A stretch of DNA of 64,000 nt, taken from assembly GCA_039111635.1 (NCBI GenBank), contig JBCAQO010000011.1, positions 1-64,000 on the forward strand, read 5' to 3'. Shown here piece by piece: positions 42,234-54,841 of this stretch. Each line of letters opens with the position of its first letter. Position 1 is the first letter of the stretch. The notes under the pieces are model-generated. The model was given only the letters and a program-made list of their open reading frames with translations. It ran no database searches and had not been told where the DNA came from. This DNA comes from Heterobasidion occidentale (lineage: Eukaryota > Basidiomycota > Agaricomycetes > Russulales > Bondarzewiaceae). The position numbers were made by a program, and so were the translations under genes.

Positions 42234-44810
42234 TTGATTCAATGAACGAAATTCGGGATTGGGATGTTCTTTGTGGTGGTGATAGTCGCGTCTTGATGAG
42301 TTCGCGGTAGAGTAAAGGAGGCTCTTATAATAGAACAGTTAAGTCCGGGTCGGCAATTGAGAACATACAGTGCTCAATCATGTTTAGTTGCCTGTCCAGT
42401 CGGTCAGTGATAGAAGATGAGGCCTGGGAAACGCCGATGGCCCCACCTGGCCTAGAGTCCTCATGCGTACACATGACGATGAGATAGCCGCTTCGGAAGG
42501 TTATGCGACATCGTGGCTGCTCGGTTACGCTTCGACACGCGTAGCGCACGAGCCACGAAGCTGTAGAAAGGCGGAGAGCGATGACTACCGGTTTTGTCAA
42601 ACTAGATATGAAAGTAAGCAGGATTATAGTATTTCCGAAGAAACGAAAGCCTTGACGTTACCGTTGTACGCGCTTCGACCCCACAACGTCCCAAAGCCGA
42701 TACACATCGTTGAGAACCTCCTTCTACGTAGCCCTCAATGACTCATGTTATCCACTATGTAAGATATCTGTCTTTCATGTTCTAGTACTCTAGACACACG
42801 CTGGAGCTCCAGCCGTCTGCTTCGACGAGTTTCAAGGGGTTAGGTGGAGGCTATTCCATTGTCATGGATTACTGAAGTAACAAGATCCAGTACGGTGCAA
42901 GAGAGCATTCATGGTAGCCAAAGGGTTCTAAAAACAGAATCATCGTCTACCAAATCAGCAGTGGTGACGAATAACTTACGTGCTCCTGTTCTAAACTCCA
43001 CGAGAGACGTGCCGTGCCCGTTGTGTACGAGTAAAGTGTCAAGCCTAGTGCGTCCCTGCCTCGAAATCTCGCGCAGCTATTACTCGGCCGCAAAAAACGG
43101 CATGCTCAGAAGACCCCCTAGTCAAGATCAATATGTTATGTACCAATCGTTTTGACTCGAGTGATGAGATTGCAACGATTCCCAGATAACATCACAGCTA
43201 ACCAATGCTTGTTTCCTCGTCTGTACGCTGGGCATTGAAGTATAGTGATGCACGAATTGGGGCATAGTCTAAGAGGGCCACGATAACACCAAGCGTGGAG
43301 ATTAATTAGTTCATTTTAAAAATTTTAAGCATTTGATGCCTCAACGCAATGCTAGAAAAACTACTTCAGTAATGCATATCGTTACGAGCAGCAGGTGCTC
43401 GTACATATTACTTTGACAACCTTCCAATCGCGGCAATGACGACATGATGCTGAACCTTCTCGAATTAAGCAAAGCAGCATACTCGGCTCGCAGCTTGGTC
43501 ACTGTCGTGACCATCCCCACGACTCAAGTCATCAAACACCTTTTCGATGCCTCGGTGCTGGTACAGCCATTTGAATGCTCTTCCTCCGATTTGACCTTCA
43601 AGAACTGAAGCCCAGAAATCTTGAATCCTAGATCAAGCTCCTGTGAAGAGATGGTTATGCCTTCAAGCGAATTTGAAGTAGGTCTACACACTGGATTCAG
43701 CTGCGTTGGGAGTTGTGGGAAAGTGATGTGCTGAAGCACGACGTTGAAAGTCTATGCGACGGGGTATTGCGCTTTGCTGCAGTTGTCGCTGCCTGCTCAG
43801 CGTGCTCTTACCTGTTGATCACAGATTTATGGCAAGAATAAAGAGATAATGGCGATCAGTCAATATTGTTTTTGGAGTGTCGGGTAATCGCAGGCAAACA
43901 GCGGCCCGGTTCAGCCAATAGGCATTGGTCTCGAGCGCGCATGCGAGAAGAAAACCTGATGAAGATATGAGTACCTCATTTCTTTACAAAAATGAAGGTT
44001 AACCAAAATCACTTCGTGCTTCTATGATTCTAGCTGTGCGCGTAACATGGATAGCGGATTAAATGAAGACGTACCTCTGGTTGATTAGTCTTATACACAG
44101 AACGACTGTCTTCTGTGTAAAGGTCAGCAACGGAGACTAGTTGATTAGAACACTGCATCCTGCCTTGCGCGCTTGAGCCCTTCCCTCATCATATTTTTCC
44201 TAAGGGCTATCCCCACGTCTTTCCTCTGCTTCAAATATGAGCCTGAAGTATTCTTCGAGTATATGTTGTATATCTTCACTGTCAACTGTATTATTTTCGG
44301 AGACCCCGAGCGTGTGTTCCCAGCCAGGGATGAAGGAGTAGGGCGGAGGAAAACGGGGACGTTGATAGAGGAATGAGAGGAATGAGTCGGATAAGGGTTG
44401 CAAATTATTTACGTAAATTGTCTCCTTCAGATCCCAACTGAGATCAGGTGCCTATAGGCTGCTTATCACGGGTTATCGAAGTGTTATCGACGGCGACGAG
44501 CAACATGTCATGGCTATCTCCAACAAAGTCTTCCAGCAGCTCAGCGCTCAACGTTCAACGCTCAGCTCCTCCAACTAGATCCTAGCAGCTCACAGACATT
44601 TCACGTCATAGGCAAGCGAGCTATAGCCAGCCATGTGTTATCGGTAATCATCTTCGAATTCCACGACGAACCGCAGCGGTCTAAGTTGGATGTCCATGTG
44701 ATGGCCAGGGGGCGGGCCAGGGCGGACCACTACGGTTATATGCGCAACGGGCGCGGCTAGCTTGTTGAACACGAGATAGCGTTGAACGTTTTCGCCGCTG
44801 GAGGCATTGG
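42234..44810. other. Intergenic; no gene supported
   Basis: About 2.6 kb with only short, motif-free frames on both strands. It includes the upstream region of reductase 2. No repeats or RNA genes were recognised. Confidence 0.45.
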
Positions 44811-44815
44811 TCCCG

Positions 44816-44822
44816 CTTATAT
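44816..44822 (+). promoter_or_regulatory. TATA-like box of the secreted-protein gene
   Basis: The sequence cttatattt lies about 80 nt before the ATG at 44900, which has an acgATGC context, and is the only TATA-like match close to that start. Confidence 0.35.
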
Positions 44823-44899
44823 TTGAACGGTGCGCGATATCCGTCTCTCCCTGAGTCGTGCCCTCATCGTGCACCTACGTGCAGGACTGTCTCGAGACG

Positions 44900-46952
44900 A
44901 TGCACCACTTCCATCTCTTCGTCCTTCTCGGGGCTCTCGCTACTGGCGTCCGTGGCCTTGACGAGCGCTCCCCTCGCACGGTGTACTCTTCCCTGTCGGT
45001 CGGAGCGAAGCAGCTGTTCGACGAGTCGATGGACTTCAACGAGCAGTTCTGGGACGAGTCGGAGGGCTACTTGTATCAGATCGACTCTTCCGGCATCCAC
45101 GATACTCGCGCGACGGCCATGTGGGCTCCTGCTCTTCTCACTCGCAATGGCAAGAACGGGGGAGACCTTGCGCGCGCGATTCGCATCTTCAACCAGATCG
45201 CACCTCAACAATATGATCAGAACGGCACTTTGTGGTACGGTACCTACCCCCACACCCCTCAAGATCCGTTTCCGGGAACCTCGCTTCTCGGCACGACGCC
45301 GTACTCGTCGTATGATCCAAACTGGTGCGCTGAAGTGTTTCATTCTATGAGTTTGGTCATTGATCATCCTCCAGGCGCGACTTCATTGCGACTTCTTGGG
45401 TATTAGCCCTCGAACAGAGCGGCCATCTTCTCCCCAATTCGGTCATCAGCGAGGTGGAACAGTCTCTTCTCAAAGCTGGCAAGGGCAATTTATTGCGCTA
45501 CCAAGGTCGCGGTGCCTACGCCAACTCCGTTTCCGTCAACAAGACTGCTGACAACCTTGATGCCGTGAGCTCCCGTAGTTGCGTTCGGTATCCTGTTTGC
45601 TGACGAGATGATCAGGCGTACACAAATCCATACTTAATGGGTACTTTGGTCATGAGGTGGGTTGGGAAATGAGTCGTTCGTTATCTTGCCGTTGGAGTAT
45701 CGCTCAATGCAGTTTAATAGTTACATTGGACATCGCCTCAATGACACCGAACTCGTCGAAAAATCTGAGGAAGATGCGCAGACCATCTACGATCTTTTCA
45801 CATTCGGCGATTTCAATACCTTTGCGGAGTATAACAGCGGCACATATACTGGCGTCGGTAAGAGATTTGGGCCGAATGTTTCCAACATGTAATGATGTAT
45901 CTCAAATCAGATCTGTGGGCGTTGGCCCTTTGGAACAAGTACGCGCCAAAAGGAAGCAAACTCGCCAAGTACGGCCCCTTCATGTTGAACAGCACTCTCG
46001 TCGATCTCGGCACACTCTATCACGCTGGACTACGTAACCTCGCTGGCCCTTGGGATCGGTCGTACGGCTACGACATGACTCGGTATCACAGCGTATTCGG
46101 CCAGCTCGTCACGTCCCTTGCACCTTTGCACAATGGTGCAGTCCCATCTCCGCCCGCCGGAGGACTTCATACTAACGATGCCGCATGCTTCGGCCCACTG
46201 ATGCCCCTCATCTCTTCGATCATTGCCAATGCTGCTCCCAAGGGTGTCGTTTCGAGCTTCGCTGCATTTGGGGCAAAGGAGCGAACTCTCAAACGTTCGC
46301 TTCGTACCAACGTCGTCGATGAGACTGCCATCCGTAATGTCACGGCGTGGCTAGGTGAAACCATCTCTATCGGTGGTCAATCGGTGTGCCCTCATCCTCT
46401 CCCTCCTTCTAACCACCTTTTCTAAATTCAGAGCGATGCTAGCTCGACGAGCCATCTGCACGCCAGGCTTCTAATGTCGCAGCCGTGATCCAGTGGCTTC
46501 TCCCCTCCTCGCTCTATCCGTACGCTACTGCCACTTCCCTCCCTAAAATCGGTTACATCGCGCTTTCCCCGCCCACTGCATCCGTGGTCAACGCCACTGC
46601 CTCCAAGAACACGCTCACAGTCTCATTCCCGCCCTCGACGCGCTGGACGAACGCGGCAGCTCCCACCCTCGTCACGTTCGCCGTCGGCGGCTTCGACTTG
46701 CGCACGAGTGGCGCAGACATGACGAAAGGCCTCCTAGGCGTTCCGGGACTGAACGTCTCGGTGGTGACTTCGGGCCTGGGTAACCAAACAACGGCGTACA
46801 GTCAGGATGGATGGAAGTCAGTGCTTGGCCATTGTCTCCGGGGCCATTCAACAACTGATCTCTATCATAGTGATTTCTATTTCTTCAACGTCAGCTATCC
46901 GGTCACGGCAGTGTGGCCATCCGTGCCGAGCATCACCATCACTGTGTCTTGA
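44900..46952 (+). CDS. Secreted fungal protein of unknown function, glycosidase-like helical fold suspected
   Basis: The N-terminus MHHFHLFVLLGALATGVRG is a signal peptide. The mature part reads VGAKQLFDESMDFNEQFWDE, IHDTRATAMWAPALL, YSSYDPNW followed across an intron by RDFIATSWVLAL, AYTNPYLMGTLVMRWVG, NTFAEYNSGTYTGVDLWAL (again across an intron), PFMLNSTLVDLG and RNLAGPWDRSYGYDMTRYHS. I recognise the pattern as a widely conserved but uncharacterised secreted fungal family. The repeated helical pairs suggest an (alpha/alpha)6 type of fold, as in several glycosidases; that is inference. Several N-x-S/T sites are present. Introns at about 45326-45374, 45567-45616 and near 46430 interrupt it. 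The gene ends with ITVS and stop at 46950-46952 and meets the convergent TPR gene, possibly overlapping by 14 bp. Confidence 0.75.
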
Positions 46953-49749
46953 AGGCGAAGAGGGTGCCGTTCCTAATCTCAACTTCACTGAAATAAATTA
47001 TCTTAATGCTGTTCTTATTGTGGGTACAATTCAGCATAACAAATGATGGACTGCGATGACAGAGAACAAGTCGTACAAAACGATCTCGTCGAAACACAGA
47101 ACTTGCAGTCGCGATACCTCTAGCCTGCCTGGCGACATCATCCCGACCTAGCCGCAAAGCTAAAATAGCGCAGTTTTCTAGAGATACGGGGAGAGCGTCG
47201 TCCACGGTCTCTTTGTATAGGGTCATAGCATTCGCCAAAAGTCTTACAGCGCTAGTGAGCAGTCTCAGCGCCTGCACATTGTCGGCGCGGTCGTTAGCGT
47301 ATGACACCGCAAGCTGGTTGAGAACCTTGGCAAGATCTACGCCGTACGTTTCGGGTATTGATTCTGTGAGAAAGGTATGTACCTGTGCAGCCTCCACGAG
47401 CCAATCATGGCCTTCCTGCTGTCGTCAGAGATCGATACACAAGGTATAAGCTCTAGATGGATTCAGAGAGAATTCTTTACCGTGCCTTTCTGGATGTGCT
47501 TGTCTGAGAGGCCGCAGCAGAAGTACCACTTCTTAAGTGACACAGAGTGCCTCTTCCTTCTGTCCCAGGTCTGAATGGCAGAGAGAGCGATTCTCGAGTG
47601 TCGTGATGAGGGCCGTTGTGTATGCGTCTGGATACTGTACACAGAGCACTTTGAAAAGTGACGCCGACTCGGTCGCTGAAAGCGCCTCATCATGCTGTCC
47701 AACGTCGCTCAGGCGCCGACAAGCGTTGCAGAGAGCCTGTCCTAGATGTGGATTGTGAACCTCTGGATTGTGAACAGTGAGATCGCGAAACGCTGCGACT
47801 ACCTCTTGGATAGCCGAAGGGGCGTCGTTCTTCAAATCAAGTTTGCTGAGACGCGTCGAATAATTAGACAGGGAGATGGCCCAGGAATTCTTGAAAAAAC
47901 CAGGGGTTTTGGTTGATCTCCTCATATAGCTTCACCGAATCTTCTGCGCGGTCGCGGGCCTCTTCGGGAAGGTGACAAAGAGCAAGACATACTGAATAGA
48001 TATTCAGTGCTTTGGTGAGGCACGGCTCAAACACAAGGGAACGTTCCGCATAGATGATCCGATAAGACTCTACAGCTTTTTTGGAGGCCTTCAGCGCATC
48101 ACTATTCCGCCCGAGCGAGTGGAAGATATTGGACAAATTAATCAGCGCAGAGGCTAATCCAGAGAGAAAGAAAGGAGCGTGATTCTTCGTCATCGCTTCA
48201 TACGGGTCAACCGATCGTTGGGCGAAAGGCAATGCATCATCCCTACAGCCCACGTCTTTCAAAGACACTGCAAGATTTGGCAGAGTCATCGCAAAGGCAT
48301 GTGTGAGATCGTCGAACTTTGGAACGAGGCGCTCACGCTCATAAAGATCGACTGCTTCTTGACTTGCCTCCACAGCCTCGTACCTCCGCCCCATATCCCG
48401 GAGGCGGTTCGAGTAGTTGTTGAGAGTCAAGGCCAAATATAGTCCGAACAGTTCTGGTTGGCGCGCGCACTGGGGTCGGCGAAGCTTGACAGCCCCTTCT
48501 GTAACGCTGAGCGCCTCCTCATATCTGCCTAGCATCGCCATGCGATTTCCAAGGGCATTGAGAGCTGTAGCAAGTCCAGGACCAAATACGATGGCAGAGT
48601 CCGCGTAGAGGTGCCGGCGTATCTTGACGCACCAGCCTATCACTGTACATGCGAACGTCGTCATTCCAAGATCTCCCAGGTTGAGAGAAAGAGCATATAG
48701 ATCGCGTGCGACTTGTGCTGTCGTAATGTCGGTTTTTGTGCTTCGAAGGGATCGGAGAAGATCGAGCGTATCTCTGACGGCGTCCTCCTCGTCGAATTCA
48801 GAGCTACCACATTTGTGGTAGTAAACACTGTCTGGGGATTGAAAATAGTCTGCGGCGGCATGTGGAGTGTTGATGGCAGCCGTAGCGAGACTGTGGAAGA
48901 GAGACCCAAGCTTGCGTTCCAGGTACGTCTTATGTTCGCATACAATTGAAGCACGGAAGGAAATCCATTGAACAATGCAATAATCAACGAAATGGACAGA
49001 CGCACCTCGGAATGCGTTTCCTTGGATATGCGATCAGGTTGTAAGTGCGCGATTTGAAGGGTTTGTAGCTGCTTAGTGACTCTTTCTTCGAGTATATTTT
49101 CTATCTTTTCTATATCGGCTCTTTGACTGTTTGTTATGACTTTTAGGCCTTCTTGTGCGGCTCCGACCCCTTGCCCAATAACTGTCAACATTGTAAACTG
49201 TGAAGAAAAGATACTCTTTAGTAGAGAGAAAAAAATCGCGCGAGAGAGGGTATTGTGCACCTGGAAGCTTCTGTGGTGGGAATTCAGCTCTTCCCTCATG
49301 CGTAAGAGCTCATCTCGTATTGCGTTGTTCTTCTTCCACGCAAGTCCAAATGCCGAGATGCGCGCGAAACCGCTTTTCTTCTCCAGCATCCTTTGGCATC
49401 TTGACAGGATTTTCTCCAAGTCTCTATAAAATTGTCAACAGCCCTCGACCTTCGGAGACCAGCCAATTTAACTCAAAACCTTTGCAAGATTATCAAGGCA
49501 TGGCCTGCGACGGGTTTGGTGAACTGCGGCTCTGACTGACGCAGCAAGTCGATAAGCCGCATAACATTCCCGTAGACTCCGTTTGCTAGGTACTGAGCAT
49601 TCCGCCTATTGTCGATAACCTAGGCAGTGATTTGTCAATACATCACAAAAGAAATTCGTATAAACATTAAGTTGTTCACGCACTTTGTCGATGGATACTT
49701 TGATCTCCTTCGCGATGTCTATCAAATCTTTGACGCTCGGTATACTCAT
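46939..49749 (-). CDS. TPR protein with MLKL-like helical N-terminal domain
   Basis: The gene begins MSIPSVKDLIDIAKEIKVSI at 49749 and continues through two short introns with NRRNAQYLANGVYGNVMRLI, LEKILSRCQRMLEKKSGFAR and RMREELNSHHRSFQVHNTL. This spacing of helices (Asn-Arg-Arg in helix 2, then the short basic turn before a long helix) resembles the four-helix MLKL/HeLo-like domain of fungal immune-type proteins. The C-terminal half is a row of tetratricopeptide repeats, for example LGNRMAMLGRYEEALSVTEG, LNNYSNRLRDMGRRYEAVEA and LINLSNIFHSLGRNSDALKA, with kinesin-light-chain-like spacing of about 42 residues. Between them lies a linker with no visible nucleotide-binding P-loop. It may be a sensor (TPR) joined to a cell-death or membrane-acting effector; that role is inference. 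The last 25 or so residues before the stop at 46939 look untranslated-like, so the true end may be slightly upstream. Confidence 0.7.
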
Positions 49750-50263
49750 CACGGACCGTTTTCTATATCCGCCGATTCTTCATCAAGGGGTGGAGAGAGA
49801 TAAGATTGCCAGAGATTGCCCCTCAGTTTCAACCTCGAGGTCATATATGGCGGAGGCGTGACCCCTTGATCGGTACCTTTGATCTGTATCTGACATAACA
49901 GATGTCAGAGTGGCTTAATCCTTGTCAGCAAAGAATTGGCAGATAGATCCATATCATGAAAAGAGGAACTCATTTATGAACAAGGACATCGGAAATGATA
50001 CCTCATGTGTCTTCTCCTGATCATTCACACCCGCTTTGACGTCAGTACAACACTATGCAATTGGGCACCAAGATCCGATATGACATTGTGGGTCAAGCAA
50101 GCGAAGATGCTCAAATACCTGTGCTGTACTTCGTACTCTGATTGCCGTCTCGCGAAATTCTTATCCTTCAAAAAACATGGCTTGGAGTTAGTAAATATAC
50201 AGTCAACATCGTGTCATGGTTATTGAATTGGACTAATGGTACACGCCTCTACTAATATTTGCA
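49750..50263. other. Intergenic; no gene seen
   Basis: This is the promoter side of the TPR gene and the 3' side of the glutathione transferase gene. No convincing frame is present. Confidence 0.5.
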
Positions 50264-51132
50264 TCAAGCCTTCATAGGGTTCGCCCATGCATCCAGCCAA
50301 GCTTGTCGGGAGGAAATGTCCTTGTGCCATCTGTCCAGAGTGGTCAGTGAAACCATACCAGAAGTGTAGTCTCTTCACAAACACGCACCTAGATACGTTA
50401 GGTCTTCTGTCAAACAGATCGATGCCAGCGCTGGCTATCATGGTCGCGTAAGGCAGATGAAAGAGGTCTGCAAGCGTGATGGTCTACCACGAGCATGTGA
50501 GGCCTCTGACACCAGGAAGGCGGCAGAAAATAAACATACCTCGCCAGCGAGGTACTTCCGCTTGGACAAAATCCGATCGTATACTTCGAGGTTAGCATCA
50601 AGCTTCGCGATCTGATCAGCGAGGACGGTCTCGTTTGTCTGTCCGCCCAAGACACTGCCTCATAGTGAATACGTGTGCATCATGATATCAAGTATTCCTC
50701 GACGTACGGAGAGACGACTTTCTCAAATGCAATGACCGCCGCCAATGGCTCAAAGCTATTCTGCTCCACACTTGCAGCCTCCTCAAACAGCGCATTTGGT
50801 ATGGCATCGCGTGGAATCAATGGCGCGTCTGCCTTCGCGTACTTTGCTGCAAGGTAACGACAAATGGCGCGCGATTCGTATAACACGAAACCATCGTCAT
50901 CCTAGCTCGAGAACCAACATCATGAATAGGATCATCAAGATGTATTTGGTCTAGAACGCACAATACATGGCACCATCGCAAAGGGATTCTTCTCAATGAA
51001 TGATGGGGCCTTCTGTTCCTGCTTGAACAGATCGACAAAGACGAACTCGTAGGGGATTTCCAGCTCCTTCGCGATGCCAACGACGCGCAGTGTGCATGCT
51101 GACTTGTCGTGACCGTAGATCTTCAAGACCAT
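50264..51132 (-). CDS. Glutathione S-transferase, phi-type
   Basis: The gene starts MVLKIYGHDKSACTLRVVGI at 51132. The thioredoxin-like N-domain continues FVFVDLFKQEQKAPSFIEKN, PFAMVPCI and, after an intron, DDDGFVLYESRAICRYLAAK, matching phi-class enzymes (P-C-I cis-Pro region, E-S-R-A-I glutathione site). Ser11 of KSACT is in the place of the phi catalytic Ser. The helical C-domain includes FEEAASVEQNSFEP, KLDANLEVYDRILSKRKYLA and TLADLFHLPYATMIA. A last intron leads to RWHKDISSRQAWLDAWANPM and stop at 50264. It conjugates glutathione to electrophiles or reduces peroxides in the cytosol. No lesion is seen, and length is normal for the class (about 215 residues). Confidence 0.9.
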
Positions 51133-52833
51133 GTCGGGATTGTGGAACTAGGAGGATTGTAGAGATGGAACGTGACAAGCATCATGTTCATATGAGTGTC
51201 TTTATAGCGTTGCAAAGCTGCCAATTCATCGTCGGGCAAGCAACCTCCTAGACCGTCGGCCATTTGGCGTCAGCGTAGCGTGCGTCTGGCTTACATAATA
51301 CCGACATCGGGCAACTTTGCCTGTCCGCCTGCGTCGGCCTTCCTCTCAAGCTTTCATCCATGCCGAGTCTTCGTGAGGGTGACTTGCTTTCTCTGGACTG
51401 TTTATGGCACTCAATCCACGGCATACTTCAATCCGAGTGAGAAAAAAATACTAGACAACCGACTCCTGTATCAGCACCCACCCTCTTTCGCCCTTTGTCG
51501 CTAATCAACATCTGTTTGTTCCGTGACCTGTGAGGGTTGTATCATACACGCATCACCGGATAACGGCGACTTGCATTTGCTTGCTTCCCCTACGACGAGT
51601 CTCAAATCATGCTAGTACAGTTCGAGTGTACTTGTCCGCGGGCAGAGATGGACCTCCGATCAAATACTTGTCAAGAGGCGATTCATTCGACCTTCAGAGG
51701 TTATCATCCCACACCTCCTTTAGCCAGTGATGTAACGATGCGCTTATTTTGCTTGTTCGTGCAGGCCAATCATTAGTCATTGACTGTAGAGTTTCAGGTA
51801 ACATAAGTCTAACCTAGCAGGCGACAGTGTACACGTTCTAATTATCCTACGATCCAGAAAACTGCAGGGTTTCGAGATCAAGTGATCGCGACGTTTCACA
51901 GCGCAGCACAGCATACAGCAATCTACGAAGTCAAAAAGAATGTCATCCACATGCCTTGGTCCCTGAATTCGTCTATTCTCTGCAGTTTGATTCCGTCACA
52001 GCATTACCTGCTATTACAGGCTATTACCTGTTAGATATATATTTCCTGATCGAAGTATGATTTCATCCGTGCCGATTTCCGGATGATACCTTCTGACTCC
52101 CCTGAAATCCTTCTTCAAGTGTGTTATCCCTAAAACGATGGTGCATCTCTTCGGCTTTTCTTGAACAAGCCCTAAACCGATACCATCATAACTTTCCCAG
52201 ATCGAGTCAGTCAGCAAAGTGCCAGGAGGCGATCCAAGGGCTTAGGTATGAGCTTCCTAGGTTTGTGATCGTATCACAAGGAACAACACGAAGCTGATGC
52301 AAATCACCTTCGAAATTTTCGAGAAGTCGGCGCGCTTCAAGATGCGGGGATGGTGGGATGGAATCTGCTCAGGAGATGTCGATCCCTAGGTCTTCGGAAC
52401 CGACGTCTAACAGTCGTCTAACGGCTCAAGGCGGCTCATTGGCAGTTCATTGGCACACTGCTATACGGGGAAATCAGAGGCCGGATCGCCTGCATATGTC
52501 TCTAGACGCCGATGCGTCCAGATACGCCCTGTAAACTCGAGATGTGTAATGATCCTCTGCCGAAGCATTTACCTTGGACGATAGTATCACCACGAGCGCT
52601 CGTCGAAATTCCAATAACAAAAAGCGACATGAGTATAGCGATATGTGGCTCTGATGGCTATGTCAGTATCTTCGGTGTTATTCATCCCCCATTTGCCCTT
52701 TAGCCGACATGGGCGAGTTTTCGATTGATCATAAAGCTCGGTGTTGCCTCGTCCGAAGGTTTCTTGCCTTCGCCGCTTTGTGCTCCTCTTGTCGCATTGT
52801 CGTGAAGTCGATTTGAGCCGTCTCTTGTTCTCG
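51133..52833. other. Intergenic; no gene supported
   Basis: About 1.7 kb with scattered short frames and no domains. A gctattacctg word is duplicated near 52010-52030. It includes the promoters of the divergently transcribed transferase and seven-helix genes. Confidence 0.45.
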
Positions 52834-54305
52834 ATGACACCGACAGAAGCGCAACAGCTCCAGCACGCTGGCAGTGTGGTTCTGAACAATGCTATCGCTC
52901 TGGCTTTGCAGGCGTTCTTTTACGGTGAGCACCATGAATTCTTACTGCATCGTCTTTTTTGCCAATCTTCAATCAGGCGTGTACGCCATCCTTATTATTT
53001 TCTCCACCTACCACCTCGCGTGAGTCCAATTCCAGCTCAAAGCGCTCATCCGCTGAAGATACGCAGACAAAAGGATATGCGATCTCGAGCGAATATCATC
53101 ATGCTCGGTGCTACTCTCGTCATGTTCGCAGTGTCAACTAGCTACGCAGTACTCGCTATGGCCATTCTGATCCAGCAGTTTGTGAGCGTATTCATCGGAC
53201 ATCCCGATCTACCACTAGCGACAAGATTTATTGTGGCAAATAATGCTGTGATTGGGTATGAAATCGGGGAAACATACTTGTACACGATCAATGTCGGTAG
53301 ATATCCGTATCTTGTTTCTACTACTGCAAGCTGATCGGGGTCTCCAGGGACTTTTAAGCGACGCCGTCGTTGTCTGGAGAGCTTGGGTTCTGTGGCAGGA
53401 TAATCGCAAACTTGTCCTTGCGCCTTTAGTTCTGTTAGTAGGTGGCTTATGTGAGTTCTTGCCATTGCAGTCGAGACCACCGCCTCATTTCTTTCTAGGT
53501 ATACTATGCGTGCAGATCGGGTTGCAAACGGCGTCCGACATCACGGATTCCATTCCGCCGAACGCCTTGAATAAAGTTCAAATCTCCAGTTGGGCGTTGT
53601 CTCTTGCAACGAACGCAGTCGCCACTTCGTTGATTGGCTATAAAGCATGGTTCGTCCTAGTTCCTTTCCATGAATACAAATCCATGCTCAAGCTCAAGCG
53701 GGCTCCATTCACCAGGGAGCACAGACGCTTCCTGAAAGCTAACCTGAGCCACGGCAGCAGAAAGACTAAAGTCGAAAAAGTTCTTGCGATTCTTGTTGAA
53801 ACCGGCCTCTTCTACTGCCTACACCAGGTGGGCGATAGTCTCTAGGTAATCGCTGACACTGTTGACATTTGTGCTTTTATAGGCCATTATGATCGGAATG
53901 GGGTATATCCCACTTCCTGACAATCCTCGCTCTCCTGTCAGCTCAGTGCTGAACGGCGTTAGTGTACATCTAGCTGTGAGTCTTTCAAGCAAGAAACGCC
54001 AGGCTATTCTTTGTAACTAAAAAGATTTTCAGGGAATATATCCTACCATGATCATTGTCCTGGTCAATTTCCAGCGCAGCATCATGGACACGCCGGGTGT
54101 CAGTCTGAACGTTAGCGGTAGCGGGACCATGCCAATCGCAAGTCATCTGTCATTCGCCACCCCCCCTGCCATGTCCGCTCGGAGTGGTGTGCTGCCGAAG
54201 CGCAGTACAGTTCATTTTGAGCGCCCCGAGAAGACTGGGTTTGGCCAGGAAGACTTGGAGGTGGGACCTGCGCCATCAGAGAAGGAAAGGACAATACATG
54301 CTTGA
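52834..54305 (+). CDS. Seven-helix membrane protein of a basidiomycete family
   Basis: The start MTPTEAQQLQHAGSVVLNNA leads into a hydrophobic helix (ALALQAFFYGVYAILIIFS, across an intron). It continues with ANIIMLGATLVMFAVSTSYA, AILIQQFVSVFIGHPD, LLSDAVVVWRAWVLWQDNRK, LATNAVATSLIGYKAW and VEKVLAILVETGLFYCL. The set of about seven helices with a conserved L-S-D-x-V-V-V-W-R-A-W-V-L-W motif recurs in many Agaricomycete proteins, which have no assigned function and are sometimes called receptor-like. The cytosolic tail contains RSGVLPKRSTVHFERPEK and an acidic end, with the stop at 54303-54305. Five or six introns of about 50 nt interrupt it, all with GT-AG ends where checked. Ligand or partner is unknown. 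Confidence 0.75.
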
Positions 54306-54605
54306 TACGATAATATTTTCTGTGGATCGCTGATACCATAGAAGCTTTTTCCAGCACCGGAATCGATATGAAAGACATGGTACTTACTTGTACGATTTGT
54401 ACCAACAGTGAATATTTGAATCCCTGTCTCCCTGTGTAACCTGTACTGCCTCTCACGGAACGTTTCACTTGTTACCATTCGAAGGAGTCGTGACCGAGAT
54501 GTGTACTTCACTAGCGCAAATGGTTTGATCTGACCTGCCATCACAAATTGCGCTCGCGTGAACACAAAATCAAAACGACTGTCGCGGGATGTTACAAAGT
54601 TAGCA

Positions 54606-54841
54606 TTACAAACAGTACTGCTCTTCTCTTCCTAACTCAGACTTGGACGGAGATGCGTGTGCGTCAGTATGCCCGCGAATGACTTGGGTGGATTGCTTGA
54701 TCTGCGCTGCAGGACAGGGTGACTCACGTCCTGGCGAGAGATGAGCTCGCCTCTCACATTCCGAACGTGCTCAAATGGGTTCGGAGCTGCTGCAACAGTT
54801 GCGACCAAAGCCGCGAGGAAAAAGATGGATGAAAGACGCAT
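54606..54841 (-). CDS. Small secreted peptide, 49 residues
   Basis: Exon 1 (54841-54728) encodes a clear signal peptide, MRLSSIFFLAALVATVAAA, then PNPFEHVRNVRGELISRQD. A GTGAGT donor at 54727 and an acceptor after tccgtccaag (54642) give an 86-nt intron with a ctgac branch site. Exon 2 adds SELGREEQYCL and TAA at 54606-54608. The mature peptide of about 30 residues has one Cys, so it is not a disulphide-rich effector and does not end in a CaaX motif. I do not recognise a family. Without splicing the frame reads on to 69 residues, so the exact C-terminus depends on intron use. Confidence 0.5.

Noticed and set aside
42463..43155. Plus-strand frames upstream of reductase 2
   Set aside because: No motif, no splice logic and ordinary intergenic composition.
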